Positions 25,656 to 34,807 are shown, counted from the stretch's first letter. The stretch: 64,000 nt of DNA from Legionella antarctica (GCF_011764505.1 NZ_AP022839.1:2711001-2775000); one strand, 5' to 3'. Notes: a model not told the origin generated them from the sequence alone. Program-made: numbers and translations.

Positions 25656-27464
25656 TTAATAAGGTGAGTCTGGTTTTGTTGCATTGTTCCCTAACTTGTC
25701 TGCGCCGTCTTTGTTATCTAACTCCATTTCTGAAGTCTCTTTAGCGTGACTTCCAAATAGCCCCCATTGACATAGCTGCAATGCAGTAGGTGAGACTGGG
25801 ACAATAGCACCACTATTTTGGCTTTCATGAGAGTAATACTCTGGTAATGAAAGAAAAGAATCTGTATCAAAGGAGTCGGACTTAACGGAATCCACGGGGG
25901 ATGGTATCCCCGCTGGCAATGAAGGTAAAGTATCCATCTCAAAGGGATATGGCATCTCCTCTAGAAATGGAACCAGGTAATCCGTAGCCTCCTCATTGCT
26001 CTCACTACTAGTATCATAGGGCATCGAAGCAATATGGTGTTGTTTATAAAACTCATGGAATTTAGATAAGTCAGAGATCTCTATTGTATATCGATCAATA
26101 CCTTTCATTTTGCGAATGGTTTCAATACCCAAAGTCTTGATAAGGGATTTATCCAGGCTCTCTAAGCCACCAGCAGTCTCTGGCTCAACCAAAAAATGTA
26201 ATGTCCCACTTAAACTATCTCCTGAAGGTAGTTTCTCTAGCAGAGCCATTAGGTTTTGTGATTCTTTGAGGATAGGAGTCTTTCTTTTTTTTCTTTTTTC
26301 AGGTGGAGACGAACTCGTTAGTTTTCTTTTGTTTGAGGGGCTGGTGGAAGGGGCGGCCTCTTCTTTTTCAGAGGCATTGTTCTGTGGCGGCAGGTTCTTC
26401 GTTGTCTTTTTCTCACAGAACTCTTTTAAATCATCAATGCAATTTAATTGTAATTCTGTTAACGTCTTGCTGCTACACGTTTTGATTTTTAAGAGCAAAT
26501 CCAGAAGAAGTGACTCTCTCCTAATTTCTATACGTAAGTCCTCCTTACTCAAAACATCAGCTAAAAAGGCAATATGAACAGACTTGGAGTTACGATTTGC
26601 CAAACTGATAAGAGAATCATGCGCCCCAGGGTGTGAGGAAATAAAATCACTAATAGAGATATTCGTGAGCAAGTTAAACAGGGCATCTAAATTCTTGGTA
26701 CCCCCATCACGCCCCAGTATCGCCACCAGAATACCGCAGGTAAAGCCTGCTTTGGTTAACAGGCTAAGGTAAGTTGACTCGCTGTTTTCGATTAAGGGTA
26801 ACAATAATCCTTTTAAGACGTCTAAGCCCATGGAGCCGCCACTATGCCCCAGTACTTTCACCAGATTTTCGCTAGTAAAGCCTGCTTTGGTTAACAGACT
26901 AAGGTAAGTTGACTCGCTGTTTTCGGTTAAGGGCAACAATAACCCTATTAAGGCGTCTAAATTCTTGGCACCACCACCATGCCCCAGTACTTTGACCAGA
27001 TTATCGCGGGTAAAGCCTGCTTTGGTTAACAGACTAAGATAAGTTGACTCGCTGTTTTCGGTTAAGGGCAACAATAACCCTATTAAGGCGTCTAAATTCC
27101 TGTAACCACCATGATTCCCCAGTACTGTCACCAGATTATTGAGGGTAAAGCCTGCTTGAGTTAACTGGCTAAGGTAGGTTGATTCGCTGCCTTCTGCTAA
27201 GGGCAACAACAACCCTTTTAAGGCTTCTAAATTCCTGAAACCACCAATATGCCCCAGTACTGTCACCAGGTTATTAAGGGTAAAGCCTGCTTGAGTTAAC
27301 TGGCTAAGGTAAGTTGATTCGCTGCCTTCTGCTAAGGGCAACAACAACCCTTTTAAGGCTTCTAAATTCTTGGAATTTTTGCTTATTCTTCGAATCTGAG
27401 CTGGGGAAAAGAGAGTATATAATTTTGATTGATGGTGACTGTTATCGACTATATTAAATTCCAT
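25656..27464 (-). CDS. TALE-like repeat protein with NLS-like cluster and acidic tail (candidate nucleomodulin)
   Basis: 602 residues. Residues 61-240 are four 45-aa repeats plus a half repeat (241-270) and a degenerate one before them (19-60). Each starts FTxxNLVxVLGHxGGxxNL: position 1 Phe, 12/13 variable, 14-15 Gly-Gly, 19 Leu. This is the register of TAL-effector repeats (LTPEQVVAIASNGGGKQAL), in which residues 12/13 read DNA. The 12/13 pairs are HI, NH, HG, HS and RD. An 11-residue addition (NSESTYLSLLT type) lengthens each unit over the usual 33-35. KRK(379-381)...KRKKRK(390-395) is a bipartite NLS-like cluster, and residues 483-545 are acidic with hydrophobic spots, as in activation domains. 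Repeats, NLS, acidic tail is the TAL-effector order. DNA binding and host nuclear action are inferred. Confidence 0.8.
   Translation of the reverse strand: MEFNIVDNSHHQSKLYTLFSPAQIRRISKNSKNLEALKGLLLPLAEGSESTYLSQLTQAGFTLNNLVTVLGHIGGFRNLEALKGLLLPLAEGSESTYLSQLTQAGFTLNNLVTVLGNHGGYRNLDALIGLLLPLTENSESTYLSLLTKAGFTRDNLVKVLGHGGGAKNLDALIGLLLPLTENSESTYLSLLTKAGFTSENLVKVLGHSGGSMGLDVLKGLLLPLIENSESTYLSLLTKAGFTCGILVAILGRDGGTKNLDALFNLLTNISISDFISSHPGAHDSLISLANRNSKSVHIAFLADVLSKEDLRIEIRRESLLLDLLLKIKTCSSKTLTELQLNCIDDLKEFCEKKTTKNLPPQNNASEKEEAAPSTSPSNKRKLTSSSPPEKRKKRKTPILKESQNLMALLEKLPSGDSLSGTLHFLVEPETAGGLESLDKSLIKTLGIETIRKMKGIDRYTIEISDLSKFHEFYKQHHIASMPYDTSSESNEEATDYLVPFLEEMPYPFEMDTLPSLPAGIPSPVDSVKSDSFDTDSFLSLPEYYSHESQNSGAIVPVSPTALQLCQWGLFGSHAKETSEMELDNKDGADKLGNNATKPDSPY
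26745..27284 (-). repeat. four 135-bp tandem repeats encoding the TALE-like units
   Basis: Four in-frame 135-bp units, with long identical stretches between neighbours (for example GTTGACTCGCTGTTTTCGGT on the plus strand in successive units). The most variable codons are those for residues 12, 13, 16 and 17, which suggests the repeats expanded recently while the putative base-reading positions changed. Confidence 0.85.
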
Positions 27465-27924
27465 CTGCTTCTAGGCGACTATTAAATCCATATAGTCTCA
27501 TATTTGAACGCCAAAGTCTTCTGGCTGAAGTGGCCCGGTGCTAAAAACAATCCAATAAGAAATATAGTTAAAAATTAATTTATTGAATTACAAAGATATT
27601 TACCTTAGAGTACTTTTTCGCGTCACTGGTCTCATGAAAACGGATAGGAATTAAGAAATTGATGCTCATTTTTTCTTGAAAAAGCTTTCAACATCTTCTT
27701 CTAGTTAGCTTCGCCTATTAATCCAATATCATATTCTTTACCTTGAATGGTATAGAGGAAGATAAGGTCTTCTCCAAACGATTCAGTTGGCCCACCCCAA
27801 AGATAGCCATTAATTTACTGTACTCATTATTGCTTAATAATATAATATTACGCTCTCAAGAAAGCATAAATAAGTTTGTTTATTTAGCTTAATTCACTAT
27901 ATTTATTAGTAATGGAGTTCTTTT
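27465..27924. other. divergent intergenic region with a possible remnant
   Basis: 460 bp between the TALE-like gene (minus) and an ankyrin gene (plus), AT-rich, presumably with both promoters. On the minus strand 27701-27814 a 37-codon open stretch after a stop reads INGYLWGGPTESFGEDLIFL and on to IGLIGEAN. It has no start, so it is at best the end of a lost gene. Confidence 0.35.
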
Positions 27925-30267
27925 GTGAAACTTGCAGACCAAGTTAGCGAAACCAGAGATATTTTTTTTCAGGCAATCAAAAGTGGTAATACTCTACTAT
28001 TTAAGGTGCTCCTTGTAACTTTATTAAATCGATTCAAAATAGAAGAAATAATTGACTCAAAGTATAACGCAACTCCATTACATTGGGCTGCGAATTATGG
28101 CCACTTGGAAATAACGCAACTCTTAGTTGAAGAATTTCCTCAGCTTATTGATTCTTTAACCCCAGATAACTCAACTCCCATTTTATACGCGGTAATCAAT
28201 GATCAGACAGAAGTTGTAAAATTTTTGACGCCAAAGGTTGCCTCTCTAATTATTAGGTCTCAATCGGGTAAAACTCCTTTAAGTGCAGCAGCTGAAAAAT
28301 CAGATGCTCACCCGATAAAAATGTTTTTAAAAAAACATCAAAATAGATTAAATGAACAGTTTATTCAAGCCATTCAAAGTGAAGACTTAATGCTTGCAGC
28401 TATGTGCCTGGATGTCGGTGCTGAGGTTGATACTCCGATTCAAGAAAATATTAATAACACAAAATATACTGCTTTATTTTATGTATGCTCTACTGGGAAT
28501 ATTGACTTGGTTAAATTGCTAATTTCGCGTAAGGCCAATTTAAACAGTCTTGGCCCAAATGACTCTACACCTTTGCATGTTGCTGTTAGTTTTAATCACC
28601 AACAAATTGTTCAATTATTAAAAAACGAGGGAGCAGAGCTTTTAAGAGATACCAACAATCAAACACCTGTAGATGTTGCAAAAAATCGTGCTATGGGACA
28701 CATGATTACTATCCTGGATACAAGTTCAGAACAAGAAGAATCAATTTCCCAAGATAAAACGGGATTTGAGCCTCCCCAATTAAACATCAATTATTACGAA
28801 GAACTGGTTAAATCTATTCCTGGCAAAGATAGAGATAGTTTATTTAACGAATTAGAATCGCTTTCCATTAGGCAAAGAGCGGAAAAATTATGTGAAGAAC
28901 TAGCATCTGAACAATGTGTAGGGCTCGATGTAAGTGAGTCACGCACTATGTTCTTAGCCGCATTAAGAAATTTAAAATATGGGAAAATGACGGCAGCACA
29001 ATTAGCATCGTTACATCTATTTGATGCTGCCATCCATACCTTATATATTAATCCTATAGTTTATTTGACTCATAAGTATGTGGAAGATAGTAACCTAAAA
29101 ATAACTAACAATCTGTTTGAAGTAACAAATATGAAGGGTATGCCGACCTCAGTTAAAAAATATCAGTACAATTCTTTGATTTTGCCCAAAGAAAATATGT
29201 CGCTCTCAGGTTTACCTCAACGTATGCAAAAACCGTTGATGCAACGCTTTTTTAATTTTAGTGATCACGAATGGACCCTTTTTTGTGAAGAAATGAACAA
29301 AGCTCCAGTCACAGAACAGTTTTTCCAGGTTTTAATTGCTCCATCAGAAGGTTGTTGGTCTAGCATTGTTGCGAGTATTCAGCACCATTTAAAATGTATG
29401 CACGTAATAGATTGGTTGATTTCAGTTAAAAATGGTGATTTTGCAACAGAAAATATCATGCTCGTTCCCTCTTTTACTATGCTGCAAGAAGCACTTAATG
29501 TTAAGGCAATTACTTTAGGTCGAAAGCCCATCAAATTGATTCCTACCTATGGTTACATTGACGAGGAACCCTATCAGCTTTTAAAGGCATCGGGAGTAAT
29601 GCCTCTTACTTTATATTTACCTGAACAAGATATTCAAAAAAGGTATAATTCTTTTGTGGGACAGTTCAGAACTGAAGTAGATGGGCATCCGATAGAAACT
29701 GCCTTTGGTGGTGCTATGCATGATGTATATCATGCAATGCGTGAAATGAGCATGTCTGAATCAGTGGCGAAAGCCAGATGGCGATTAGTCCATATTGCAA
29801 AACATCATCCTGAAAATCAGCTTAATGCGAATAGCAGGCCAATAGATGAAACTTTAGCTGATGGGGAGTTAATTTATTCCTATCCATTAGAGAAGGATAC
29901 CATGTTTCATCCGGACTATCGTGTGGGTTACGCACAAAAATTTGGTGATATTTTTAATATGTCGAACATAAAATATTCACTGCACGAAGAGTTAAAGCGT
30001 GCTTTTATTGAAGATATGGTGGTGAATAGGGCTATTTGGTCCAAGTCATTTAATCTAGGCCGAGAAGACCTCAACAAGCCTGAGCGGGAGATATATGATG
30101 AGTTGATGACTCAAAAAACAAGTACTTCTATACAACGACCTGCTAAAAATCCAACTTACAGCTCAGCACAAACTATTAGTGAAATTGGTCTTTTAGCTAA
30201 TAATCACACAGGTAAAAAAGATCTCCACTTAACCAACGACCAAAAGTTTAATTATGGCCCCAATTAA
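27925..30267 (+). CDS. ankyrin-repeat effector-like protein, 780 aa
   Basis: GTG start with GGAG eight bases upstream. Residues about 44-270 hold five divergent ankyrin repeats (NATPLHWAANYGHLEITQLL, NSTPILYAVINDQTEVVKFL, DSTPLHVAVSFNHQQIVQLL). Residues about 290-700 form a region I cannot assign, with a conserved-looking block HPIETAFGGAMHDVYHAMRE. The C-terminus is polar (SEIGLLANNHTGKKDLHLTN). The plan matches Legionella Ank effectors: N-terminal ankyrins for host-protein binding and a C-terminal activity domain. No signal peptide or membrane span. It diverges from the TALE-like gene. Confidence 0.75.
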   Translation: MKLADQVSETRDIFFQAIKSGNTLLFKVLLVTLLNRFKIEEIIDSKYNATPLHWAANYGHLEITQLLVEEFPQLIDSLTPDNSTPILYAVINDQTEVVKFLTPKVASLIIRSQSGKTPLSAAAEKSDAHPIKMFLKKHQNRLNEQFIQAIQSEDLMLAAMCLDVGAEVDTPIQENINNTKYTALFYVCSTGNIDLVKLLISRKANLNSLGPNDSTPLHVAVSFNHQQIVQLLKNEGAELLRDTNNQTPVDVAKNRAMGHMITILDTSSEQEESISQDKTGFEPPQLNINYYEELVKSIPGKDRDSLFNELESLSIRQRAEKLCEELASEQCVGLDVSESRTMFLAALRNLKYGKMTAAQLASLHLFDAAIHTLYINPIVYLTHKYVEDSNLKITNNLFEVTNMKGMPTSVKKYQYNSLILPKENMSLSGLPQRMQKPLMQRFFNFSDHEWTLFCEEMNKAPVTEQFFQVLIAPSEGCWSSIVASIQHHLKCMHVIDWLISVKNGDFATENIMLVPSFTMLQEALNVKAITLGRKPIKLIPTYGYIDEEPYQLLKASGVMPLTLYLPEQDIQKRYNSFVGQFRTEVDGHPIETAFGGAMHDVYHAMREMSMSESVAKARWRLVHIAKHHPENQLNANSRPIDETLADGELIYSYPLEKDTMFHPDYRVGYAQKFGDIFNMSNIKYSLHEELKRAFIEDMVVNRAIWSKSFNLGREDLNKPEREIYDELMTQKTSTSIQRPAKNPTYSSAQTISEIGLLANNHTGKKDLHLTNDQKFNYGPN

Positions 30268-30325
30268 ATAATTAATTGTTTGTAATTTGCAGAACAAGGA
30301 AGTTCAAGGCATCCTCCTGACTCTA

Positions 30326-30344
30326 AGCAACCTCTTAGGTTGCT
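30326..30344 (+). terminator. hairpin AGCAACCT-CTT-AGGTTGCT
   Basis: A perfect 8-bp stem with a 3-nt loop, 58 bases after the ankyrin gene and before the convergent GFA gene. Followed by ATTAAAC; a weak bidirectional terminator at most. Confidence 0.5.
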
Positions 30345-30408
30345 ATTAAACACGCTCCGTATTAAAGCTCAATATTGAGGTATGGGCATAATGGAGTTAC
30401 CAACCGAC

Positions 30409-30798
30409 TTAAGAAAATGAACTGTGTTTTATAATCTGAGTCTTCCACCATTTGGGTGCACAGTACTTATAACTATGTTGTTCACTCGGAATAATCTGAT
30501 TAGGTTTATTTAACGAGGCAATGGTTATGCAGATATTTGAATAACCTCTATTAAAGGTCGCCAGTAAACCACCACAATTTTGACAAAAACATCGTTGGGT
30601 TAATTCAGAGGATTGATATAAAGCGGGATTACTTCCTGTCCATTCAAAACTTTTTAATGGGAACTCAACCCAAGCAACAGTTGGTGCACCAGAATTTTTT
30701 TGGCACATAGTGCATGAACATAAATGGGGATTATGTGGTTCACCTTTAGCCATATAGGTAGTGGCGTTACATAAACATCCACCATCAAACTCTGCCAT
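30409..30798 (-). CDS. GFA/CENP-V-family zinc protein
   Basis: 129 residues with the zinc-binding pattern of the glutathione-dependent formaldehyde-activating (GFA) fold: GGCLCNATTY, CSCTMCQKNSG and CFCQNCGGLL. GGAG ribosome-binding site before ATG 30798. The family includes S-(hydroxymethyl)glutathione synthase and many uncharacterised members; substrate unknown. Confidence 0.85.
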   Translation of the reverse strand: MAEFDGGCLCNATTYMAKGEPHNPHLCSCTMCQKNSGAPTVAWVEFPLKSFEWTGSNPALYQSSELTQRCFCQNCGGLLATFNRGYSNICITIASLNKPNQIIPSEQHSYKYCAPKWWKTQIIKHSSFS

Positions 30799-30901
30799 TT
30801 TCTGTCTCCGAGAAATTAAGTTGCATCAATTTTGTATTTAACTTGAAAAATCCTTTGGATGGTACTTGGTTCTTGGACTTTATCATCCAGAATCTCATAG
30901 T

Positions 30902-32044
30902 TTAGTAACGAAATCCAGATGAGGAGTATTCGAGTTGTGCTTCGTTTGAATCTTTAACCACACCCATTAATTTTTTTATTAGCTTTGATAAATCATTTTT
31001 GAAAACAATGGGCATAAAATCGCTCAAAAAAAAGGGTAGATCATCGGAACTGCCCTTATGAACAACTGGAACTATAGTAGCGCTTCGTTGCTGCATAACA
31101 TTAAAAATAACATCAAGGTCATCTTCTAATCTTTTATCTTTTTTTAGTGTTGCTGAAGGTTCGCTGTTAATAAAAATAATAACTTTTGCCTTGTTTATTT
31201 CCTCAAAAGAAATTGATTGTCTAACTAACTCGGTCTCTAATTCTTTTACAAACTTAGCTGTATCATGATTGCTTCGATCATAAGAAATATAGCATGTAAC
31301 ATGATGTTTGTTAGCTACCGTCACGGGTGGTTTCGTAGAACCCATAAAACGGTTAACCAGGATAAGAGAGGAGGAGGATTTTGGGGCTTTATTTGTTGAT
31401 ATTTGCTCTTTGTCTGATGTGGCTTGACAATTTATGGCTGGAGATGATTGCTCGACAGAGGGGATGTGTTTCGCAGATTCTGTTCTTTCTGGTGTAATAT
31501 TCCCGGTAGAGAGAACAGGGGGAAAAGTAAAGTGGGTTTGTAACTCATGTGACAGGTTAGTCCCCTGCTCGTTTTTGGAGACTGAGAGATTCATGATAGA
31601 AGATATAAATTTATATAAGTCCTCATCATCGGGATACTCATCTACTTCGTGACGGAAAGGTGATATACCTTGATCTTTAAATACATTTAATAACTCTTGC
31701 GGCCAGCATTCTTCAGCACTGCCGTTTAATATGACGGGAATTACTTTTGTTTTTCCCTGGTTAATGAGTGCTAACATCAATTTAAATTCTCTAGCATAAG
31801 GAGGGCAGTTGGCTAACAGCTCGTTCCCTTTTTTGCTACCTAACAAGACAAAATAATCTACCGTCTGAGTCTCCAAAGTTTTATAATTTGATGTCTGGGA
31901 TCGTAAAATTGATTGGGAAGGCAGGGTTGACGCTGAACATATCTGCACTTTACCTTCCAGCTCCGTCGCTATGTCATCAGCAATAGTCGTTATATTTGCG
32001 ACATCGGGTTTATAAAAATTATGAAAGATGTAAGCTGTTTTCAT
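30902..32044 (-). CDS. protein with two TIR-like domains, 380 aa
   Basis: Residues 1-150 (TAYIFHNFYKPDVANITTIA, then VDYFVLLGSKKGNELL and KVIPVILNGSAEECWPQEL) and residues about 245-360 (VTCYISYDRSNHDTAKFVKE, then KAKVIIFINSEPSA and TIVPVVHKGSSDDLPFFL) both follow the TIR/SEFIR alternating strand-helix pattern, ending in a VIPVI-type strand. They are joined by a 95-residue Ser/Thr-rich linker. Bacterial TIRs are NAD-cleaving enzymes, host-signalling mimics or anti-phage proteins. I cannot place a catalytic Glu with confidence. AGGAA ribosome-binding site. The neighbourhood favours an effector over a defence gene. Confidence 0.6.
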   Translation of the reverse strand: MKTAYIFHNFYKPDVANITTIADDIATELEGKVQICSASTLPSQSILRSQTSNYKTLETQTVDYFVLLGSKKGNELLANCPPYAREFKLMLALINQGKTKVIPVILNGSAEECWPQELLNVFKDQGISPFRHEVDEYPDDEDLYKFISSIMNLSVSKNEQGTNLSHELQTHFTFPPVLSTGNITPERTESAKHIPSVEQSSPAINCQATSDKEQISTNKAPKSSSSLILVNRFMGSTKPPVTVANKHHVTCYISYDRSNHDTAKFVKELETELVRQSISFEEINKAKVIIFINSEPSATLKKDKRLEDDLDVIFNVMQQRSATIVPVVHKGSSDDLPFFLSDFMPIVFKNDLSKLIKKLMGVVKDSNEAQLEYSSSGFRY

Positions 32045-32195
32045 TTTATTCCTGGTTGTAAAAACTTTAGATGAGAAATTCTATCTTGTTCAATTAAATC
32101 GGGATACTCGGTTTTTAAAAAGGTTAAAATACAAGTCCTATTGGGCCTATCAAATCGCACTAGTGGGTGATCTTACTTGCTCAGTTTCCTTACTG

Positions 32196-32429
32196 TTAAG
32201 AAGTTCTGGGTATTTCTTTAATAAAATTAATAAAATTAAACGTTCCAAGACTGAAATAAGTTTCAGCTATGCCTCCTGCATCCGTGAGGAACATGGCACA
32301 TTCTTCATTATTCCTATTATACGCAAACCAAAAATTTTTATAAAGAAACTGATCTCCCTTTTCTATTCGATACACATTTTTAAATTTGACATTAAATGCA
32401 TCAACCTCTACATCCAGATCCTTCCCCAT
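32196..32429 (-). CDS. small hypothetical protein, 77 aa
   Basis: MGKDLDVEVDAFNVKFKNVY and on, beta-rich and protein-like, but without a clear ribosome-binding site. Lies 150 bp upstream of the TIR-like gene on the same strand. A plus-strand frame over the same interval is lower-quality. It may be the N-terminal stub of a decayed gene. Confidence 0.4.
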   Translation of the reverse strand: MGKDLDVEVDAFNVKFKNVYRIEKGDQFLYKNFWFAYNRNNEECAMFLTDAGGIAETYFSLGTFNFINFIKEIPRTS

Positions 32430-32582
32430 GAATAAAAATTGTTACATATTGTATCATGATAAACCAAAAAAATCTTTTGGTTTTGTACTGTAGTCATGTA
32501 TCAACCGCTTAGCCAATTCTTAGGTCATTTCACAAATCGGCGTGTCTCATAATAAGTGCTAAACTTATTCCTAGAGATCTCT

Positions 32583-33632
32583 ATGGATGCACAAATCATG
32601 GCAAAAAAATCAGGGACAGACAGCAAAGGAAAACCCACTCTCGTTGATCTGGCATTACAAGGCGGTGGTGCTCACGGAGCTTATACCTGGGGGGTTCTTG
32701 ATCGTTTTCTTGAAGAACCTGGGTTAGTAATCGAAGGAATTTCCGGAACTTCCGCAGGTTCAATGAATGCGGCTGTTTTGGCTAGTGGCTATGCAAGTCA
32801 CGGAGCAAAGGGAGCGCGAGACTCTTTAACTGCATTTTGGCAACGTGTCTCGCAGGCCGCACGTTTTAGTCCTTTTCAAAGAGGGCCATTGGATATTCTT
32901 TCCGGAAATTGGACCATGGATTACTCTCCTTTATTTGTCGCCATGGATTTAACGTCACGTCTTTTTTCTCCCTATGATTTAAACCCTGCGGCTCTTAATC
33001 CTTTGCGAGATATTCTTGCTGAAAGCATTGATTTTGCAGCACTGGTAACATCACCTATCAAGTTGTTTATCACCGCCACAAATGTAAAAACTGGTCGAGG
33101 AAAAGTATTCAGAAATAAGGAAATTACTCCGGATGTCTTACTTGCTTCTGCCTGCTTGCCTTCAATGTTCCAAGCGATCGAGATTGACGGTGAGCTATAT
33201 TGGGATGGTGGATATACAGGAAATCCTACTATCACTCCACTGATACAGGAGTGTGAATGCAGTGATACCCTCCTGGTGCAGATAAATCCAATTGAACGAG
33301 CTGGAACGCCAAGGAGTGCACGAGATATTCTAAATCGGCTTAATGAGGTTGCTTTCAATGCAACCCTAATGAAAGAGCTACGAATGATAGCGTTGCTTAA
33401 ACAGACTGTTAATTCCGGCTCTGGAGAGGGAGCACGTTGGGCTAAAATGCGTATTCATCGCATTACCAGTCCCAAAATGGTTGATTTAGGATATTCTTCC
33501 AAATTAAATGCCGAATGGTCTTTTCTTAGCATGCTTTTTGAAGAAGGACGAACCACAGCAGATACATTTTTGGTTGATCATGGCAAAGCGCTTAATCACT
33601 ACTCCACCTTTGATTTGGATTCACTTCTCTAG
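32583..33632 (+). CDS. patatin-like phospholipase
   Basis: I favour ATG 32583 (MDAQIMAKKSGTDSKGKPTL) over the GTG at 32556. LALQGGGAHGAYTWGVLDRF gives the oxyanion Gly cluster, GISGTSAGSMN the GxSxG nucleophile (about Ser70) and LYWDGGYTGNP the catalytic Asp of the Ser-Asp dyad. About 349 residues, a size common for bacterial patatins; no signal peptide, so cytosolic or translocated. Lipid acyl hydrolase activity is expected; a role in virulence as for VipD is only a possibility. Confidence 0.88.
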   Translation: MDAQIMAKKSGTDSKGKPTLVDLALQGGGAHGAYTWGVLDRFLEEPGLVIEGISGTSAGSMNAAVLASGYASHGAKGARDSLTAFWQRVSQAARFSPFQRGPLDILSGNWTMDYSPLFVAMDLTSRLFSPYDLNPAALNPLRDILAESIDFAALVTSPIKLFITATNVKTGRGKVFRNKEITPDVLLASACLPSMFQAIEIDGELYWDGGYTGNPTITPLIQECECSDTLLVQINPIERAGTPRSARDILNRLNEVAFNATLMKELRMIALLKQTVNSGSGEGARWAKMRIHRITSPKMVDLGYSSKLNAEWSFLSMLFEEGRTTADTFLVDHGKALNHYSTFDLDSLL

Positions 33633-33651
33633 ATACCGATCACTATTTGAT

Positions 33652-33870
33652 TTAAAGGGAATGATCTTCCGAATCATTTGGGTCATTGTTACCATCAGGT
33701 GACAGATTAAAGTCAATTGGGTCACCGGGAATTTTTCGGGTTTCATTAGCCCATTCACCCAAATCAATTAGTTTACAGCGGTCAGAACAAAAAGGCCTAA
33801 AGGCGTTTTGAGGTTGCCAGGTATTCGGTTTGCCACAAGTAGGACAAGTGATTTTCTTAAGGTTATTCAT
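33652..33870 (-). CDS. yacG: YacG zinc-ribbon DNA gyrase inhibitor
   Basis: 72 residues with CPTCGKPN and [15 protein letters not shown], the CxxC-Cx3C zinc site of YacG. In E. coli YacG binds GyrB and inhibits gyrase. Acidic Asp/Asn-rich tail ([13 protein letters not shown]). Convergent with the patatin gene. Confidence 0.88.
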   Translation of the reverse strand: MNNLKKITCPTCGKPNTWQPQNAFRPFCSDRCKLIDLGEWANETRKIPGDPIDFNLSPDGNNDPNDSEDHSL

Positions 33871-33999
33871 GACGCTCTTATTAATCTATATTAAGGATTG
33901 CATTAGCAATCCAACAAAACCAAAATATCCTATTTTATCATGTCATGATATTTTTAACATTAATTTCTACGCGCCTTACCTGGAGATTTGCGATAATGA

Positions 34000-34226
34000 C
34001 AGGGCAACCACATCTTAATTTAAACCCTTAACGAGGGTTGTACGCACATCATCACTCATTGCAGCCATATGCCTCTTGCGTTTCACACTTGCATCAATAG
34101 AAGTATTGCGACGAATGATATTGAGTGCAATATGCCTGAAAATGGCGTAGTTTTCTGGAGCAGCTTCCTTTCTAATTCTAGACTCATCTTCTCGAAATGT
34201 AACATCTAGCGTCAAGTGCAAAGAAT
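34000..34226 (-). pseudogene. ISAs1-family transposase C-terminal remnant, copy a
   Basis: Encodes NSLHLTLDVTFREDESRIRK and the following C-terminal helices to LVKGLN, then the terminus TGGTTGCCCTG. Nearly identical to the end of the larger ISAs1 pseudogene at 45467-45694, in opposite orientation. A 20-codon 5' extension to 34260 is unrelated flanking sequence. Confidence 0.8.
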
Positions 34227-34262
34227 TTTCTCTGTACAAGAAATGCGGCTTCGTTACCATTA

Positions 34263-34793
34263 ATGAATATTAAAATTGCCGGGAATCCATTTGATAGCAA
34301 GATTAATCGCTATGTCATGGCAGAAATGCATTTTAAATTTAAAGAAAATGACTCTCTTGATATGTTGATTATTAAAGTTACCAATGCAGATGAATGTGAT
34401 CAATTACTTAAAGTCGCGGGATCAGTATGGGAGCTAAATAAAAAAATCATTGTTGTATGCCCTGATGAGGCTGCCTTTCTTAACTTACTTGAATCAAGGT
34501 TGTATTTTGTTTCCGACAAAGAAAGGCTCAGGGCGCGTTTAGGTATGATGTTATTAACACCCAGCATTTTAAAAGCGCTACCTGCATCAACGATATTACC
34601 ATCTGTTACTTCACCTACCAACAACCCAGTGAGCGTAATTCCAGCAAGTATTTTTAATCAGCTCAAGACTAGTGTAGACGCCAATTCACCAGAAGAAAAA
34701 AAAGACTTTCAATCAGGCAGGAGTTCAGTAGATAAAAAGCCTAGGTCTAAGACTCTATCCGAAAAGTCGGTGGCTTCGCCTACCCGCTTCTGA
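34263..34793 (+). CDS. hypothetical protein, 176 aa
   Basis: MNIKIAGNPFDSKINRYVMA and on. An N-terminal alpha/beta part (about 1-105) and a Ser/Pro/Lys-rich tail (SSVDKKPRSKTLSEKSVASP). No family recognised. It sits beside ISAs1 remnant a and is convergent with the giant gene; effector status is possible but unsupported. Confidence 0.5.
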   Translation: MNIKIAGNPFDSKINRYVMAEMHFKFKENDSLDMLIIKVTNADECDQLLKVAGSVWELNKKIIVVCPDEAAFLNLLESRLYFVSDKERLRARLGMMLLTPSILKALPASTILPSVTSPTNNPVSVIPASIFNQLKTSVDANSPEEKKDFQSGRSSVDKKPRSKTLSEKSVASPTRF

Positions 34794-34807
34794 GTTACCC
34801 AAAAACA

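Noticed and set aside
26110..26577. Plus-strand ORFs inside the TALE-like gene
   Set aside because: Antisense shadows over a well-supported repeat protein; composition is Ser/Phe-rich and without start signals.
30902..32044. TIR protein as part of an anti-phage (Thoeris-like) system
   Set aside because: No ThsA-like or other defence partner lies next to it; neighbours are a GFA protein and patatin, and the region is rich in effector-like genes.
32163..32435. Plus-strand 90-codon ORF
   Set aside because: The minus-strand frame over the same bases is more protein-like; the plus frame is rich in Ile/Lys/Phe runs and has no ribosome-binding site.
32583..33632. Patatin as CapV-type effector of a CBASS system
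   Set aside because: No cyclic-nucleotide synthase (CD-NTase) or Cap genes are nearby.
33830..34018. Plus-strand 62-codon ORF between yacG and the ISAs1 remnant
   Set aside because: It overlaps the start of yacG and has no ribosome-binding site or recognisable sequence.
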